Source: Galaxea fascicularis (lineage: Eukaryota > Cnidaria > Anthozoa > Scleractinia > Euphylliidae). From it: a stretch of DNA of 64,000 nt. The DNA is taken from the NCBI GenBank assembly GCA_948470475.1, contig OX419344.1, positions 22,018,225 to 22,082,224 of the forward strand, in the 5' to 3' direction. Of this stretch, positions 39,411 through 53,800 are shown in pieces (position 1 is the first letter of the stretch; each line of letters opens with the position of its first letter). Under the pieces are notes generated by a model, which was given only the letters and a program-made list of their open reading frames with translations, made no database searches and was not told the DNA's origin. The translations under genes were made by a program, and so were the position numbers.

Positions 39411-39510
39411 ATGGCGCCTCCGCCGCCGCCACCACCACCTCCACCGCCTCCTCCTCCAATAGAGGGCCCTATTCCTGCTCCCCCTCCGCCGCCAGCACCT
39501 CCATCTGAAT
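39411..39510 (+). repeat. Proline-rich N-terminus of WASHC2 (CCN-rich coding repeat)
   Basis: The first 30 or so residues are almost only proline (14 in a row after MA). I recall no such segment in vertebrate FAM21. An in-frame ATG at 39516 (codon 36) would exclude it, so start choice is open, but the sequence around 39411 (TTCAAGATGG) is a good context. Confidence 0.7.
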
Positions 39511-42500
39511 CCCCCATGCCTACTTCACAACCTGCAAGTGAGCAAATCACATCCCAGTCCGGCAGCGCACCAACAAGCGAGGGCAAAGTGTGGGAGAGGT
39601 CATGGAGTGTTAGCGAACTCCGGAAGGGATCTGCAAATTGGAGCCTTGCAGCTGATGCAGGGGTATGTTATTGCTCTTTTTTTGTCGTTTTGCTTGGTTT
39701 CCTCTTAGCTCATTCGATATCCTCTGGATACTTCATATAAACTTGTTTCATTCACGTTTGAAAGCTCGGATAATGAGATTTTATGACATCAGCATTTTTT
39801 GTCCAGGTGACAGTTGTTAAATCATGGTGTTACTTACTACTTAATAGTCATAATTTTTCCAGCTAGTTAGTCATGACGGCATACTGATGAATTGTTAAAA
39901 GGCTTATTCCCTGACCAAGTGAATTGACGTCTAAGTATTGGCTTTATCCTACTGAACTAAATCCCAATTATAAATTAATATAAATCCCAGTCTCTCCACC
40001 TGTGCTCGGCTAGAAAAAATTTGAGACTTAAATAAAGTTATTGTTATTAATAGTTGAAGTGTATTATTATTAAGAGTTGAAAAGGCATGTCACCTCTTTT
40101 ATTATATCTCTCAGTTAGTACGCGCTGTGATTGGTCAATTTTGTGGGCTGTACTCTGCTGTACGGCCCGCTAAATTTGAAAGTTTCCTTTCCGCACACCT
40201 GATTAACCTCAGAGATATAATATCTTACTAACCTCATTTTCTTGGTCCGTACTGTAAGTTACGGATCCTCGTTTTTTCCCATTGATTTATGGCCTGCGTG
40301 CTTCGCACTTGGGCCATAAGTGAACAGGAAAAAACTTGGTCTGTGACTTACAGTATGGACCTCGAACTCGGTTAGTACTTGAGGTATGTACAGGCTGCTG
40401 CAAATTGCCCCCTCAATCACTCCAGTGCCTCCTCCATAGTTGTTGGCAAGAAATTGTCACTGTTATAAAAGTTCATAGAAACAAATGCTATATATGATTG
40501 GTTAGCTCCATTATGCACATCATGTATATTGCACACATGCATTTGTTGAGTTGCTATATGGTTGGCTGAACCACAGGTATTGGTGTGCAACAATCTTCAG
40601 GTGTGTTTGAGAACAAAATGAGACAAAACCAATTCAGGTTTAAGAAATAGTGAAGAATAAAGATGTAATCTAAAGTTGAATGAATGAACAAAATTATTGA
40701 ACGAACGAACAAGCAAACAATCAAATGAACGATTGAATGGATGGATGGATGAATGAATGAATTTAATATTTATATAGTGCATTTATTTATATTAAAATGT
40801 TACAATTTTTATAGTGAGTATAAAACAAAATTTTGGGGGTAAAATGTCATTAAGTCTGTTCAGCCATAATCTTTGCTAGCATATTACATAAGCAAAAAAA
40901 TGCAAGACAGGTTTCTCGTGTGTTGTTAAAAATTCCCAGGGGCTTTTAAAACTCAACAAACATTGGTACTGTTTTGTGTTTTTGTGTAAGTATTTTCCCA
41001 AAAAGCATAAATTACACAGTTAATGTCGCAGTTTCCTCGAGTATTTAATATATATATATTGAATGTAGACTACGGTAACAAAACACAAAAGACATTGTTT
41101 GGCGTAAAGGGGGAACACCGCTCCACGATCGGCGTGACAGACGACTTCCGTAGCGTGACTAAAAGCCTAAACTTATCTCCCCGATGCATAAGAGGAACCA
41201 CGCTGGATCGGACAAGTTGTAGGCCGGTAAAAGCCAAATTAACGATATAAAAGCCTAACTCTCCACGGCACTACGAGCTGAACCTCCGGCCAGCATCGTG
41301 CTATAGTGGAAAGAGTGTAGGCAGTTAAAACTAGCTCAAGCCTTCTTATCTTCCCAGCACTGCGAGCCGACTCCGCCGGCACGTGCAGGATCGGACAAAA
41401 ACAAAGGCAGATAGAGAGCGAAACATAGCATAGCATGAAAAACAACAAAGCTTGGGGAAGTCGCTGCGAGACTTAACGAACCGTGTCCCGAGAGGTGGAC
41501 CCAAGTTTATTGAAAACGACAACAACAACACCTCCAAAGGGAGGGAAGGGTGGGAATCAATTTTAAACGGTAAAGGAGCTCCTTACAGTACACTAAAGAG
41601 CTTAGAGAGTGATACTTTGGACTTTGCTAGACCTTTTATACTTAGACAGGTGTCTACAACTAAACCAATGGTAATTTACGTACCATCGGGTACAAGTAAC
41701 TTGTGCAATGCTCAACGCGACATGAATGGGACTATTTGTTCCTTATAGCCATACAGAACGAAAGATATAAATGTGGCAGACAGCATTGCCACATGAATAG
41801 AGGATCTCTGTTGTATTTGTTAGGGTACTGAGGTCCATTCATGTCTCATTTGCATTACGTAGCATTTACAAATATAACATGACAGATAGCGAGTCACACT
41901 CCATTAGCTGCGTTTTACAACGATGTTGTAAAGCTTTATTAATCATAATGTTGTAAATTTTGAGTCATACATTCTCCATAAGACATGAAAAGATATTTAG
42001 AATTATTATCTTCTAATAAAATAAGTAATATTAAATTAATAATAATCTATAGCAAGGATACATTATTATGAAACTTTGAGTCATGCATTAATTAATGTGA
42101 AAAGGTATCAATATTACTGTAATAATTATGTTCTTCTGATAAAATACATGTAAGTAATTAAATAAATAATAATCTATAGCAAGGATACATGTGTTCCCTG
42201 AAAACATTTCCTGGTACAGTTAAAATATTTCCTTATGCATGTAAAACATTTCCTTATGCTCATGCATATGAGTTGATCCACTGGTTATGATATATGCTGC
42301 AAGGAAATTAGATTCCATAAAAGGAAATATCTTGTGCTACCAAATTGTTTAGCTCTATTTGATGCAGAAATAGGCAGAAGATGAGGTATTTTGAGTTGCT
42401 ATAACATTTTAAAAATACCTTCTAGACCAAAACATGTTTAGTTTCATTTCAAATGCAGTTTGGGAAGTACTATTCATACTATGGCTTTCATTTGAATTGT

Positions 42501-45500
42501 AATGCTAAAACTCAGAACAACTTTGTGCGGTGTAATAAACATCATAATCGGTAAGTACAGTACTAGACTGTAAGTAACAGCTTTCATTAGAATGTTCATG
42601 CTTTAGCATTTTTATTCATAGCATCAAAATAATTAAACCACTTTGTTTGTCCAATGTCATAAACAATGCAATAGGAAGCTGCTGCTCAACAGTTTTCATT
42701 AAATGATCAAACTTCCAAGGTTTCATCCTGACTGATGTTTGAATTATTAATTTAAGAGGTTGTAAAATTTGATTCCCAGACAGTATAATAATATTCTCTT
42801 CTCTTACTGTTATGACCAATGCTCTAGATTAGCCAGGAAATTAAGATCATGTGTCAGGAAGTTTTCTGTTTTAGGTCATATTAATTCTTGCATTTTCTTT
42901 ATTTCTTTGAACAGCTTCTTCTTTACTTGCAAGAATTCTCTCAGAAGATGATTTCACAAACTCATGAAATTGAGACCCAGGTTGATGGATTAGTTAACAG
43001 CACTAAGGTATGCTGTGTGTTTTTTCATGTTACAGAGGTATTCGTTAAAGGTATTCTTCTTTTGCTGCCATGGTTATTAGTTTATTTGTGCAGTGAATGT
43101 TTGGATCCAAACATCGGAAGTTTGAGTATAGATTCAGCCTCTCTGTTATTGCCTGGACTGTGCCAGTGTTCCAGATAAGAAGAGGGGTCAAAACCCTTCA
43201 AGGTCAACTTCATGGCCTGGCAGATGTATACATGTACAAAATTTATAATGGTTTGGTGGGAACATTTGGAACATGACCCATTTGAATTCCTTGCTGACAC
43301 CCTGCCTTACAAACTTACAGGAACCCTGTGTGCTCTAGATTTACTCATTAGTTTCTACACCTGTAAGTGTACTAGTATATGTATATTGGTGCCCTCAAGA
43401 TTGCTACCTTCGTGCTGAATGGAATGGGTTAAAGGCTTAAGCTTCATGGACCCTATGAAGGCTTATGACTCACTTGACTTGATTGAGACTACCTTGACTT
43501 CTTGGCGCTATCAGCTTGCAAACTGAAGGCCTTTGTTCTTATTTTTGACAGGGGATGAATTCTAAAGTGCAAAATACAATGAATGACTTTTTGATGTTGT
43601 CCAACAATCAGTTCATTGAAAATGTAAGTACTGGGTGAAGCAGTTTTTAATCATATTATTGGACTGGGGAATGGTAGAAACATAATACCCTCTCATTCCA
43701 GTCAATTAGTCACCCACAGTCCTCAGAATGAAGCAACTAAGGACCTTTAGATTTGAAGAAGAGTGTGAGATTGAGTTTGAGAATGACTTTTCAAATTGTG
43801 TTCACATGCTTTGGGTGATCACTTGTGACATCAATCTTGTTTCTACAATCTCCTGATCTGCTGTTAAGCAAGAGGGGAGAATGAGGGTTCAGGGGAGGTT
43901 ACTGGTTTGAAATTAGAAATTTGTAGGTACTGTCTCGTACTCAATCTTGTACTCATACTCAAATCTAAAGGTCGCTATTGGCTCTGCAAACATCTGATTT
44001 GAGAACTTGTGTATACTTAAGTTATTGTTTATGATGTAGAATGTTGTTTTGCCTTGTCATTTATTCAGCGTATCTATGAAGAAGATGTTAGCAAAGATGA
44101 AACAAAGGAAGAAGAAGAGAAGACGGCTGAGCCAGAAAAGGTATTCATGTTATTTCTCATATGATACCATTTCAGTTTAGTATACAGTTTATGTGCTGCC
44201 ATTAAGAGAGCATTTTCCTGAAATGATGTAAGGCACAGTTTATGTATGCCAGGCTGACCATGCTTAAAGAAATCATAAACAGATTCTGGCTTTGGAAACA
44301 AAATTATATGGAGTTTCCTAGATACATAATTTCATTGGCCAGTAACTTCATGTAGCAGATAATTTCTTTGATTGAATAGCATCCACTTAATGCGGGGTTG
44401 GCCTAACATGGGCAACCCTCTATACTGGAGAAAGGGGGGGGGGGCTCAGGTGGGGCGAGTGCAGGGCTCGAAATAATTTTCGGAGAGTCTCTGGTCACGA
44501 TGACCGGCCAAATTCATTTTAGCTCGGTCACGTATCATTTCTGGTCAAATGCATAAGATGAATGACTCTTAAAACAGGAGCCCATAAACCAAAAATGCAA
44601 CCAATTTATTTTCCAAAGAGTTGTTGCTACGAGCTTATGGCGCTATAATGTGCTTTACAATAAAAGTAAAATACAACCGCAAAATGAAACTAAGCTTAAT
44701 TATGTGTACAGCTGTATGGTGGCCCATTAGGGCCATAGAGTTTTTATATCTTTCCTGGTTTTTTTCCTTTTATTTTCCGTTTCTTCCTCTTCTTTTTTTT
44801 TTTTTATCTATTTAGTTTTTAAAATTTTTTTCAAAAAAAAAATAATAATAAAAATAAAAACAAAGTAAAAAAAAAAAAATTGCACGTGGCCCATGAGGGC
44901 CATAATAAAATTAAAAACAAAGTAAAAAAAAAAAAAAAAAAAAAAAATTGCACGTGGCCCATGAGGGCCATAGGCCCACAGAGGCCATAGACCATTAGGC
45001 ATTTCGACTTTAAATATCCCACAATGCACTTTGGGTTTGTGTTTATGCCATCTGCCATGTCCTAAACACTATCAGTGATTTTATGAAATGTCCAAGCAGA
45101 AAAAGCAGGATTGGGATGCGTTTAGAGCGAAAGTAGGAAAGAAACGAACAGGGAACTAATGTTAAAGCTTGGCAAGCTAATTACTCCTAAAACTGCATGA
45201 TGTTGTTACTTTGACACTTGAGGAGTTTTGCCGAGATGAGATGGCTCGAACCGTTTCAAGTAAGGCTTTCGTTACAAAAATAAAATTTTGCAAGCGGGAC
45301 CTTTCGCAATGCTTACGAGGCAAATGCACTGAGTGGAATTCGGAATGGATGAAGAAAAATCAAATGCATGACATTGAAGTGTTGTTTAATAGCGTAGAAG
45401 ATCATACACGTAAAGCTGTTCAAATGAATTCTTTCCAAGTCCTTGTGGGTTCACCTCGGTCATCATAGCATATACTAGATTTCTGGGCACGCTCAAGCCA

Positions 45501-48500
45501 TGAACATCCCGGATTTTCTGATGCAAAGCTCTGTAGCCGAGTAGACTGCCGGGACTGTTCATCTCTTTCTCAACAGCTTCGCGTACATCGTCAATATCCA
45601 CGCTATAATCCGTATATCGGAAATGAGACCAACGCGTCCGCTAGGTTACGACACTTCACGGTTTATTACTTTCCAAGTTAGGTTTTCTTCGTTACAACTG
45701 TACTCTCGCTCAACTCACACGGCTCACAGATCTCTCACTTCTCTCACTCGAATACCCGATTTTCCACACCGTAAAAAAATGTCATACGATAGTTGTGTTT
45801 GCCATTGCGCAACGACTAATTTATCTGTCAACACGGCGATCACTAGTCACGAACCAGGTAAACTCAATTATCGCAGAACAATTTCTCACACGTAAACTGG
45901 AAGTCGAAATATTGGAGTCGGCGAGTGAGGGTATGAGGGCTCCATGCATACACAGCACAGGATACTTGATTTGAACTGAGCCTCAAATATTTGACCAAAT
46001 CATCCCTCAATTCTCATCGTCTTGCCAATCGCTATTTATGACTCCCACCGCCATTTTGTCTTTCACGCGAAATTTACTGTCTGTGCATTGTGGGATATTT
46101 AAAGTCGAAATGCCTAATGGTCTATGGCCTCTGTGGGCCTATGGCCCTCATGGGCCACGTGCAATTTTTTTTTTTTTTTTTACTTTGTTTTTAATTTTAT
46201 TATGGCCCTCATGGGCCACGTGCAATTTTTTTTTTTTACTTTGTTTTTATTTTTATTAATTTTTTTTTTTTGGAAAAAAAATTTAAAAACTAAATAGATA
46301 AAAAAAAAAAAAAAGAAGAGGAAGAAACGGAAAATAAAAGGAAAAAAGACAGGAAAGATATAAAAACTCTATGGCCCTAATGGGCCACCATACAGCTGTA
46401 TTATCATTATACTGTTTTTAAGACTTACACATTAAATATCATTCAGTACACAGTATTTGTCTGGGGCATTCACATGCATGTATAATGATTTCCAGTGTGA
46501 GATCTTGATCCTAAAACTCTGGAAGTAATTTGTATTACATCCCATAACTTGATAAGTAAAGTTAAATCTATTGTAGAATCGGCAATCCTAAATAGCTTGG
46601 TAACCAAGCATTAACGGTTTACAGCTCTAGTTGCATGTCACCAGGATTTCGACTCAAAGTTCCGCAATACACAGCGACTCGATCAATATTAATAACAATA
46701 ACTGAAACAACTGAACAACAGGAAGCTTTAATTTATTTCATTTTCAATACGATTGCATTTTGACTGGTCAACATGACACCCAAGATGAAAGTTTGACCGG
46801 TCAAATCTCCAATCAGTCCGGACATTGTCCGTTGACCAGCCGTTATTTCGAGCCCTGGAGTGACAGTACAAGTACCTACATGTTAGTCATTTCATGCTGG
46901 GTATTGTGGCATTGCTCCATCTATGGGGTAGTGCAATACCCCTTGTCACATGCTCTGACAATCATCTTAGGTATTCTGTGATAGACTAGCATGAAAATCA
47001 GTTTAATCTATCCACTTGAACTGGTTGTAACCTAAATGGAACTTGACCAATTTACAGAGTTTTCATTTTTGTTTTTTTTTAAGGCAAAAACAAGAGAGCA
47101 AAGAGAAGCAGAAGTTATTCCCAAACTCAGTGAAGCTGTCAAGCATGGAATAAATGTGATGGATAATGCTTTTGTTACACTTGAACTTACAACAGAACGT
47201 GAGTATTCCTATAACATCAGCTGAAACTCAAAATATCATGAGTGACCCTGTCAAGAGCATTGCTCAGAGGATCTGAATACATCAGTGCATATGGGTGACA
47301 AGGAAATCTAAGTTTTCCCACAAACTTTAAATACTGGGCACCCTGTATTTCAAAGGTTCAGAGCTTTTAGCCTCCCTAATATACAGTTTATTTCTCTTTG
47401 ATAAATGTTATTTTAAACAGATTCAGATGATGAAGAAGACGATGATGATGTAAAAATAGGATTCAAACCACAAGTGATTTTAGAACCAAAGGTAAACCTA
47501 CTCAGGCTGTACATTTGCATTGCTGGTGAATGACAGAACCAATACTGTATGTGAAACTGGTTTTAATAGTTATTGAGTTGCCATGGATGCAACTCCCAGC
47601 ATCTTTTAATGCAGGCTCTTTACTTTTATGACACGTTCAGTCATCTTACACCACTATGGCAATGAGATGCAGCAAAGCAAACCTACATCTAAATTGATTA
47701 TTACTGTGATCAATAAAGATTTGTTGTTGTTGTCTGCAGACCCACATACCCACTCCAATTTAAATACATTAAAATCTGCTAAAATATAAAGTAAGCATAC
47801 ACCTTTACTTTTACAGTTGATGTTTAATCCATGTTCCTTTGTCAGGATGTGTATGGTAATCGTCCCTTACCCCATCTTATCGGCACATCAGATTTCTTCA
47901 GGGATGAACTTGTGGGACTGGAAGAGTCATCTGGTGAAGGTCAGTCAAAACAGGCCCAAGAGAAGCCCAATTAAACATGTTGCACCAAGATAGATGTGTG
48001 TTCAACACAGCACCTTCTTGATATCAGCAGATAAATCAGAACTTTAAAGAAAATGACAAAACTTTTAAGTCTACAAGACATGTTTTGACAGAAATTTCTG
48101 TCATCTTCCTCTGTCTTCTTTCTCCTACTTATAAATTCAACTTCCAATGCTTTGTACTTTATTCAACTGAAGATGACAGAAGTTTCTGTCGAAACATGTC
48201 TTGTAGACTTAAAAGTTTTGTCATTTTCTTTAAAGTACCTTCTTACTCTTGATTGGAGAATTTCAAGAACTTTGGCATACTTTGAGTCACAACCAAAAAC
48301 AGTAGTTCACAAATTCTTGACTTTTGAATTTTCGACTTTAATTTTTGTTACTGTTTTATGATTAATTTTTTTAACTTACGACAGAATATAACACAATATG
48401 CAAGATAAATTTACTGCAGCACTGCACATTTATCACTGATTCTTGAAATTGAAAGTGTCACCACTGGTTCACTGCTAATCCTGAATTTCTTTTCATTTTT

Positions 48501-50798
48501 TTGCAAACAGAAGCTGAAGGCGAAGAGGAAGAGGAAGAGGAATCTAGCAGCAGTGAAAGTGAATCAGCATCGTCAAAAAGCAGTGGATCAGGAAGTGAAG
48601 TAAGTTATTCCTCAGTCAAGATATCAAGAAGGCCTTTCCAGGGAAACAGGGATGGCACAGTGTTGAGAGCATTTATCTCCCACCAATGTGGCCCTGGTTC
48701 AATTCCCTGCCTTGGTGCCATATGTGGGTTGAGTTTGTTGTTGGTTCTCTTCTCTGCTCCTAGAGGTTTTTCCTCAGGTAATCCAGTTTTCCCCTCTCCT
48801 CAAATACCAACGTTTCCAAATTCCAATTCAATCTGGAATGCATGAGCTCTTTGGTGTTTTGTGGGTAAACAATTAAATTACTTTTTTTTTAACAAGAAAA
48901 ATTAACAATCATTCTCTGTCTCTTAAAAAGCAGTCACTTTATGGATGTTCATGGAATTATTCTTCCACTGCTTGAACTCACCACTGAAATCACTAGAGAT
49001 CACTAGCTTATTTTTTCAATGTGTCTGTGCAGAGCTCAGAGGAAAGTGGAAGTGAATCGGAGGAAGAAAAACCACAGAAGGTGGAGAAAAAACAGAAGCA
49101 AAAGTCAAAGGTAAACCACACTGCCTATAGTAATGTAAGGCAAGCAGAAGGTTAAAATTAGGATTATTATTAATGTTTTATGACAGTCTTTTAAAAATAA
49201 ATAAATTATTGTATGTCCTGTATGAAGGCCTTTTGAGTTCTCTGCTTTGTTAATCCTGGTACTGGTAACCAGGAAGTAATCCGTCCTTGCAATCATCTCC
49301 TTTTGTCTTGAAAGTCATTGAAATATCAGTTCACTGTGGAGCAGCGTCAGCTGTAGAAGAAGAGCTGATTCTGCCCAACCTGACTTTAAACTGAAACCTT
49401 GAAGTATTGTCACCAAAAAGGGCTTGGCATTTTTTATCCTTCACACCAACAAAAATTTGACTTGCATGTTAAAGGAGAAAATTTTGGTTCGTCCTTGTTT
49501 GATTTCTGCCCTTATTTATTACAGAAGATTGAATCCGAGGAGGAAGATGAGGATGATTTATTTGGAGAGAAAAAGAAGCCAGAATCAGATGAGGAACAAG
49601 AAGAAAGTGAAGAAGAGAAAGAACAACCTAAGAAGGTAATACAGTGTAGTTACTGCTGAGAGGAAAGTTGCCACTAGGGAGGGGTCTAAGCAGTCATGTG
49701 TGCTCTTCATAGTTTGAATTCAAAGTGAATCCTCTTTTCATGTAACAGTGAATTCATGGAAAATTTGTTCAAGTTGAAATTGTTGCACAGAAATTTAGTG
49801 TGTGATAAAAAGGTAACAAACGGCACGAAAAAGAAGGGGAAAATGAGAAGAGAAAGAATGTACAAAAAATGTACACTGTAAAATAATAGTGACCACAATC
49901 ACCCCTACCTTATTCATTGCGATATTCTCCATCTCTCATTTAGCAACTGACAATGGATGATGTTTTATCCAAAACAGTTATGTTTTGAAAAAAATGCATT
50001 TAAAAGTGTCATGTAGTTATCAAAAGTTCATGGTACTTCATACTGCCGCAAAACATGGTTATTTTCTTCACATTATGAGTAATATCTAGTCAGTCTTTTT
50101 GCATTTTTTTTCTCTAGCCCAAAGGTGGTCTAGACTTTGCAGCAGAATTAGCAGCCAAAATTGGTGTTGCCCCTGTTAAACAACGAGAAGTCAAAGATGA
50201 TGATGATGATGATGATGATGAGAAAGCAGGTAATGATGAATGGAGTGATGATGATCATCGGGTACCACAGATTACTGAGGTCCAGAAAGAACAGCGCAGT
50301 GAAACAAAAAGTAGCCATAGTGATAGCAAAACCAAGGACAAAAAATCACACCATCATCACCATCACCACAAGAAAGACAGGTCTGATTCACATGGAGAAC
50401 ACAAGCATAGAAAACGGCGTGGCAGTAAGACAAGTCATAGTAGTGTGGATACAAGACAATCAATTCCTCCTGAGGATGGTAAGAAAACAGTGTGAGGTGT
50501 CCATACAATCTGTGTATTCTGAGTAAAGTACTGCTGACTGGTTGGCTCAGTTAACAGAACACCAGACTACCATGCAGGAGGTCGCACGTTCAAACACTGG
50601 CCAGACCAACACTCATGGTCTTCCTCACTTCCTCTGTAATGACAGTGTTTTTTGTTATTTCAGATTTATTTGGCCAGTCAAGTCCTCAGGAAGATGGCCT
50701 GTTTGGAGGTGAAGGAACTCCATTTGGAAAGAAAGGGGGACTGTTCAGTGTAGGAGGGAATCTGTTTGATGATTTTGAAGGAGACAAGGTTATTATTA

Positions 50799-50829
<31 letters not shown>

Positions 50830-53800
50830 AGCACATTTATCTGTAATTATAATGTTCTGATGCACTTTCAGAAACAACATTAGACTGCCAAACTGGGGAC
50901 TATATCCCCTACTCTTTTTGAGTAGTGTGTGGGTCTCACTGATTATTAGAGATAAGTGTTGTGGGACTGGACTGACAATTTATCTTCCTTATCCAAAAAG
51001 ACTAGAGGGTCTAACATTTTGCAAAACTATGAATTGTGTCAAGTTGTGCAACTTGTAAATTATTGCAAATTTTAATAAATAAGTCCAACAAATCATTCCA
51101 GGGAATGGTAACTTAGGTTTATGTGCCTTTTTGTCCAGTTTCATCTATCAAAACATTCAAATTTGCAACATTTGGCGATTCTGTTGCTAAGGAAACTTAA
51201 TAGGTACTCCTGCCAAGTACTGTTTTGGATTAATTGTTCTGCTCTTGACTAATCAGAATTGAGTAATTTTGTTGAGTGTACTATAATTTTTCAAATTCTT
51301 ATGATTTGAAGACAGTCCTTTTATTAAGGATGAGATATTTCAAAATAATTGTTTGCCTGATATTGTACAGTTTGGTTGGGTCACAATTTTTATCTGTTGT
51401 TTGTTATCATAAACAGATACCTTGTCCTGCAATAAGAACATTCTATTCACTTATTTATGTGCTGATGTCCATCTCACCCCACAAAAGAATTGTAAACCGC
51501 CAGAAGACCATGTGATATGTGCATTGTTATATTAATATACATTACCGGTACATTATTTCATGTTGTCTAAAGTAAGGAACAGTGTATTCATTCAATTGAT
51601 GTAGTTCAACTTGTTTTTGTTTTTCTAATGACTCCTTCTTCTGTAGGATGACTTATTTGCTGAGGAAAAGCCTGAAGAAGCAGATGACAAGGGCCATTCC
51701 AAGGAAGGTACAGGTGTATGTTTCCCCACCACTCACTAATGAATTAATTATTTGAGTTTGTTACAAAGTTGTCATGGTTACTATAAAGTGACAGTGTTAA
51801 TCTATGGGGACAGGAGAGAGCGCAGCAGTGAGGTGGTTCAGATGTGGGAAAAGTGACTGACATCCATTTCTCACACACTGAATGTCATTTGTCTGCCACA
51901 CAAAAATGCAACAGCACTTGATTAGCAACAACAACAGAACTCTTACAGACAGCATATCAAAGACTTGGAAAAGCAAAGAAAAGATATCTAGACACTTATT
52001 TTATAACTATATATCAAAGGAGACAAGATACAAACTGACTGGGGAGCTAGGTAGGGGAGGGGAGGGTGGGATGTTGTTGCATCATACTGCAAGAAACAAA
52101 AACTGAATCACATGAATGAGCGTGAAACGTGATATCTAACTCTGACACAGCTTCCTCTAGCTCCCTTCTCACTATCCAGAATTTGAGTTTCAATACTTAA
52201 ATGAAACCAATACACACTTGAATGTAGCTTGACCTGTGTTTGAGACCTGGTGGAGTTAGAGAGGTAGGAGTGGGAATTTTGCAACTCTCATCTGTCTGAC
52301 CTCATCCAACATCCCTTTCACTGCAGCTTAACTACATTTTTTTTTTAAAGTCGCGCGCTTGCTTGGACCGTATTTACTTTGCGTCAAAGAAAAGTTATCT
52401 TTCGGGTGTGTTTGCTGCATGAAAATGGGATTGTTGAAGCGTGTATCCCCAGTTCTACTCGACCAAAAAAAACCAACGGTAAATGGTCGATTTAATGGCA
52501 AAATACTCTCTCTTTTAAATTCAGTCAGTTAATTTTCTGTCAAGTGAAATGTTAGTTTCAGCTAACATTTTGCTAAGAAGACTAGTCTGAAGGCATACGC
52601 GCATACACTGTATTACATGTATTCAAAATAAACAAAACTCTTTCTTGCTCTGTGGCAAGCTGTCAAGCCATTGAAAACAACAATGACCTTTTAAGAAATG
52701 AAGAAACAATATGTTAGCTCATACATACTAATCAGGCATACGCGTATGTTCATATAGGAATACGCGTATGCGCATATTGGGCTGACGCGAATTATGCGTA
52801 TATTTTGGTTCGGATATATCTGAGCTGCACTGTATATATTTTTAACAGATGTATGTTTATGCTATATATATTATTATTGTGTTTGGTGACTGACAAAATC
52901 TTTTAAATTTCCTGTGTATGCAGAGGAAGATGAAGAGTCAAAGGTTATCAAACCCAGGGCAAGGAGCACAGCGAGTGGCAAAAAAATTCCTGCTGGAGCA
53001 GTGTCTATTTTTGGAGGTGTGTTGAAATCAAAACATAGAAATTACGTTTAAAGGCTTCGATAAGGATGGTCACACCTCACTCCACAGAAATTGTAACCAC
53101 CTTGTACTATTTGAAAGCTTGCCCAGCTCTTCTTTTTAGGCATTTCACTTTTGAAGTGTGCAAGTCATCTGTTTCATTCTTTACTGGTATCAGATTCTTG
53201 CCTGTGACAAAAATACTATTTTGCACTTGTAAGTAAATAAAATACCCATTATGCTTATGAAAAAAGTGAACGCAGGAGTCATGTCGTAACCTAGTGAAAC
53301 ACAATAAATTACTGTCTAAGTGCGTGTAATCTAGGTACATGAAAATGTTTAAGATGACTTTTATCGATGGTTTTGAAAGGTCAGTGTTAGCTCAAACAGT
53401 CTTTCTCAGGACTACATGTAGTCACCTACAGAATCATCCTTCACTAACTGCTAATAATTATTATTATTATGCCCACGGTCTGAATGTTATTGACAATAGT
53501 TTTTGTTTCAGATGCTGGTTTATTTGGGTCTCCGACACAGGAGGTAAGGACTTAATTGCCCTTTGGAAAGGTACCCTTTACCTACAAACTTGATTGACTC
53601 TAAAAAGCTCCATCAAAATTTATCTTCTCACCCTAGGACCTGGCAAGCAGTCTTACCAAAAGCCCACCAAGTGAGAAGCCTGAAGCAAAACCCAAACCCA
53701 AAACTGAAGGGAGAGGAGGAGGTGGTGGGCTGTTTGACGGCGATGATGAAGATGATTTGTTCAGTAGCACCACATCGAAGCCCTCTAAAGTTCCAGTAGT

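Noticed and set aside
48651..48722. Possible tRNA gene
   Set aside because: A- and B-box-like segments are present but the acceptor stem does not pair and the body continues as a SINE shared with 29893-30100.
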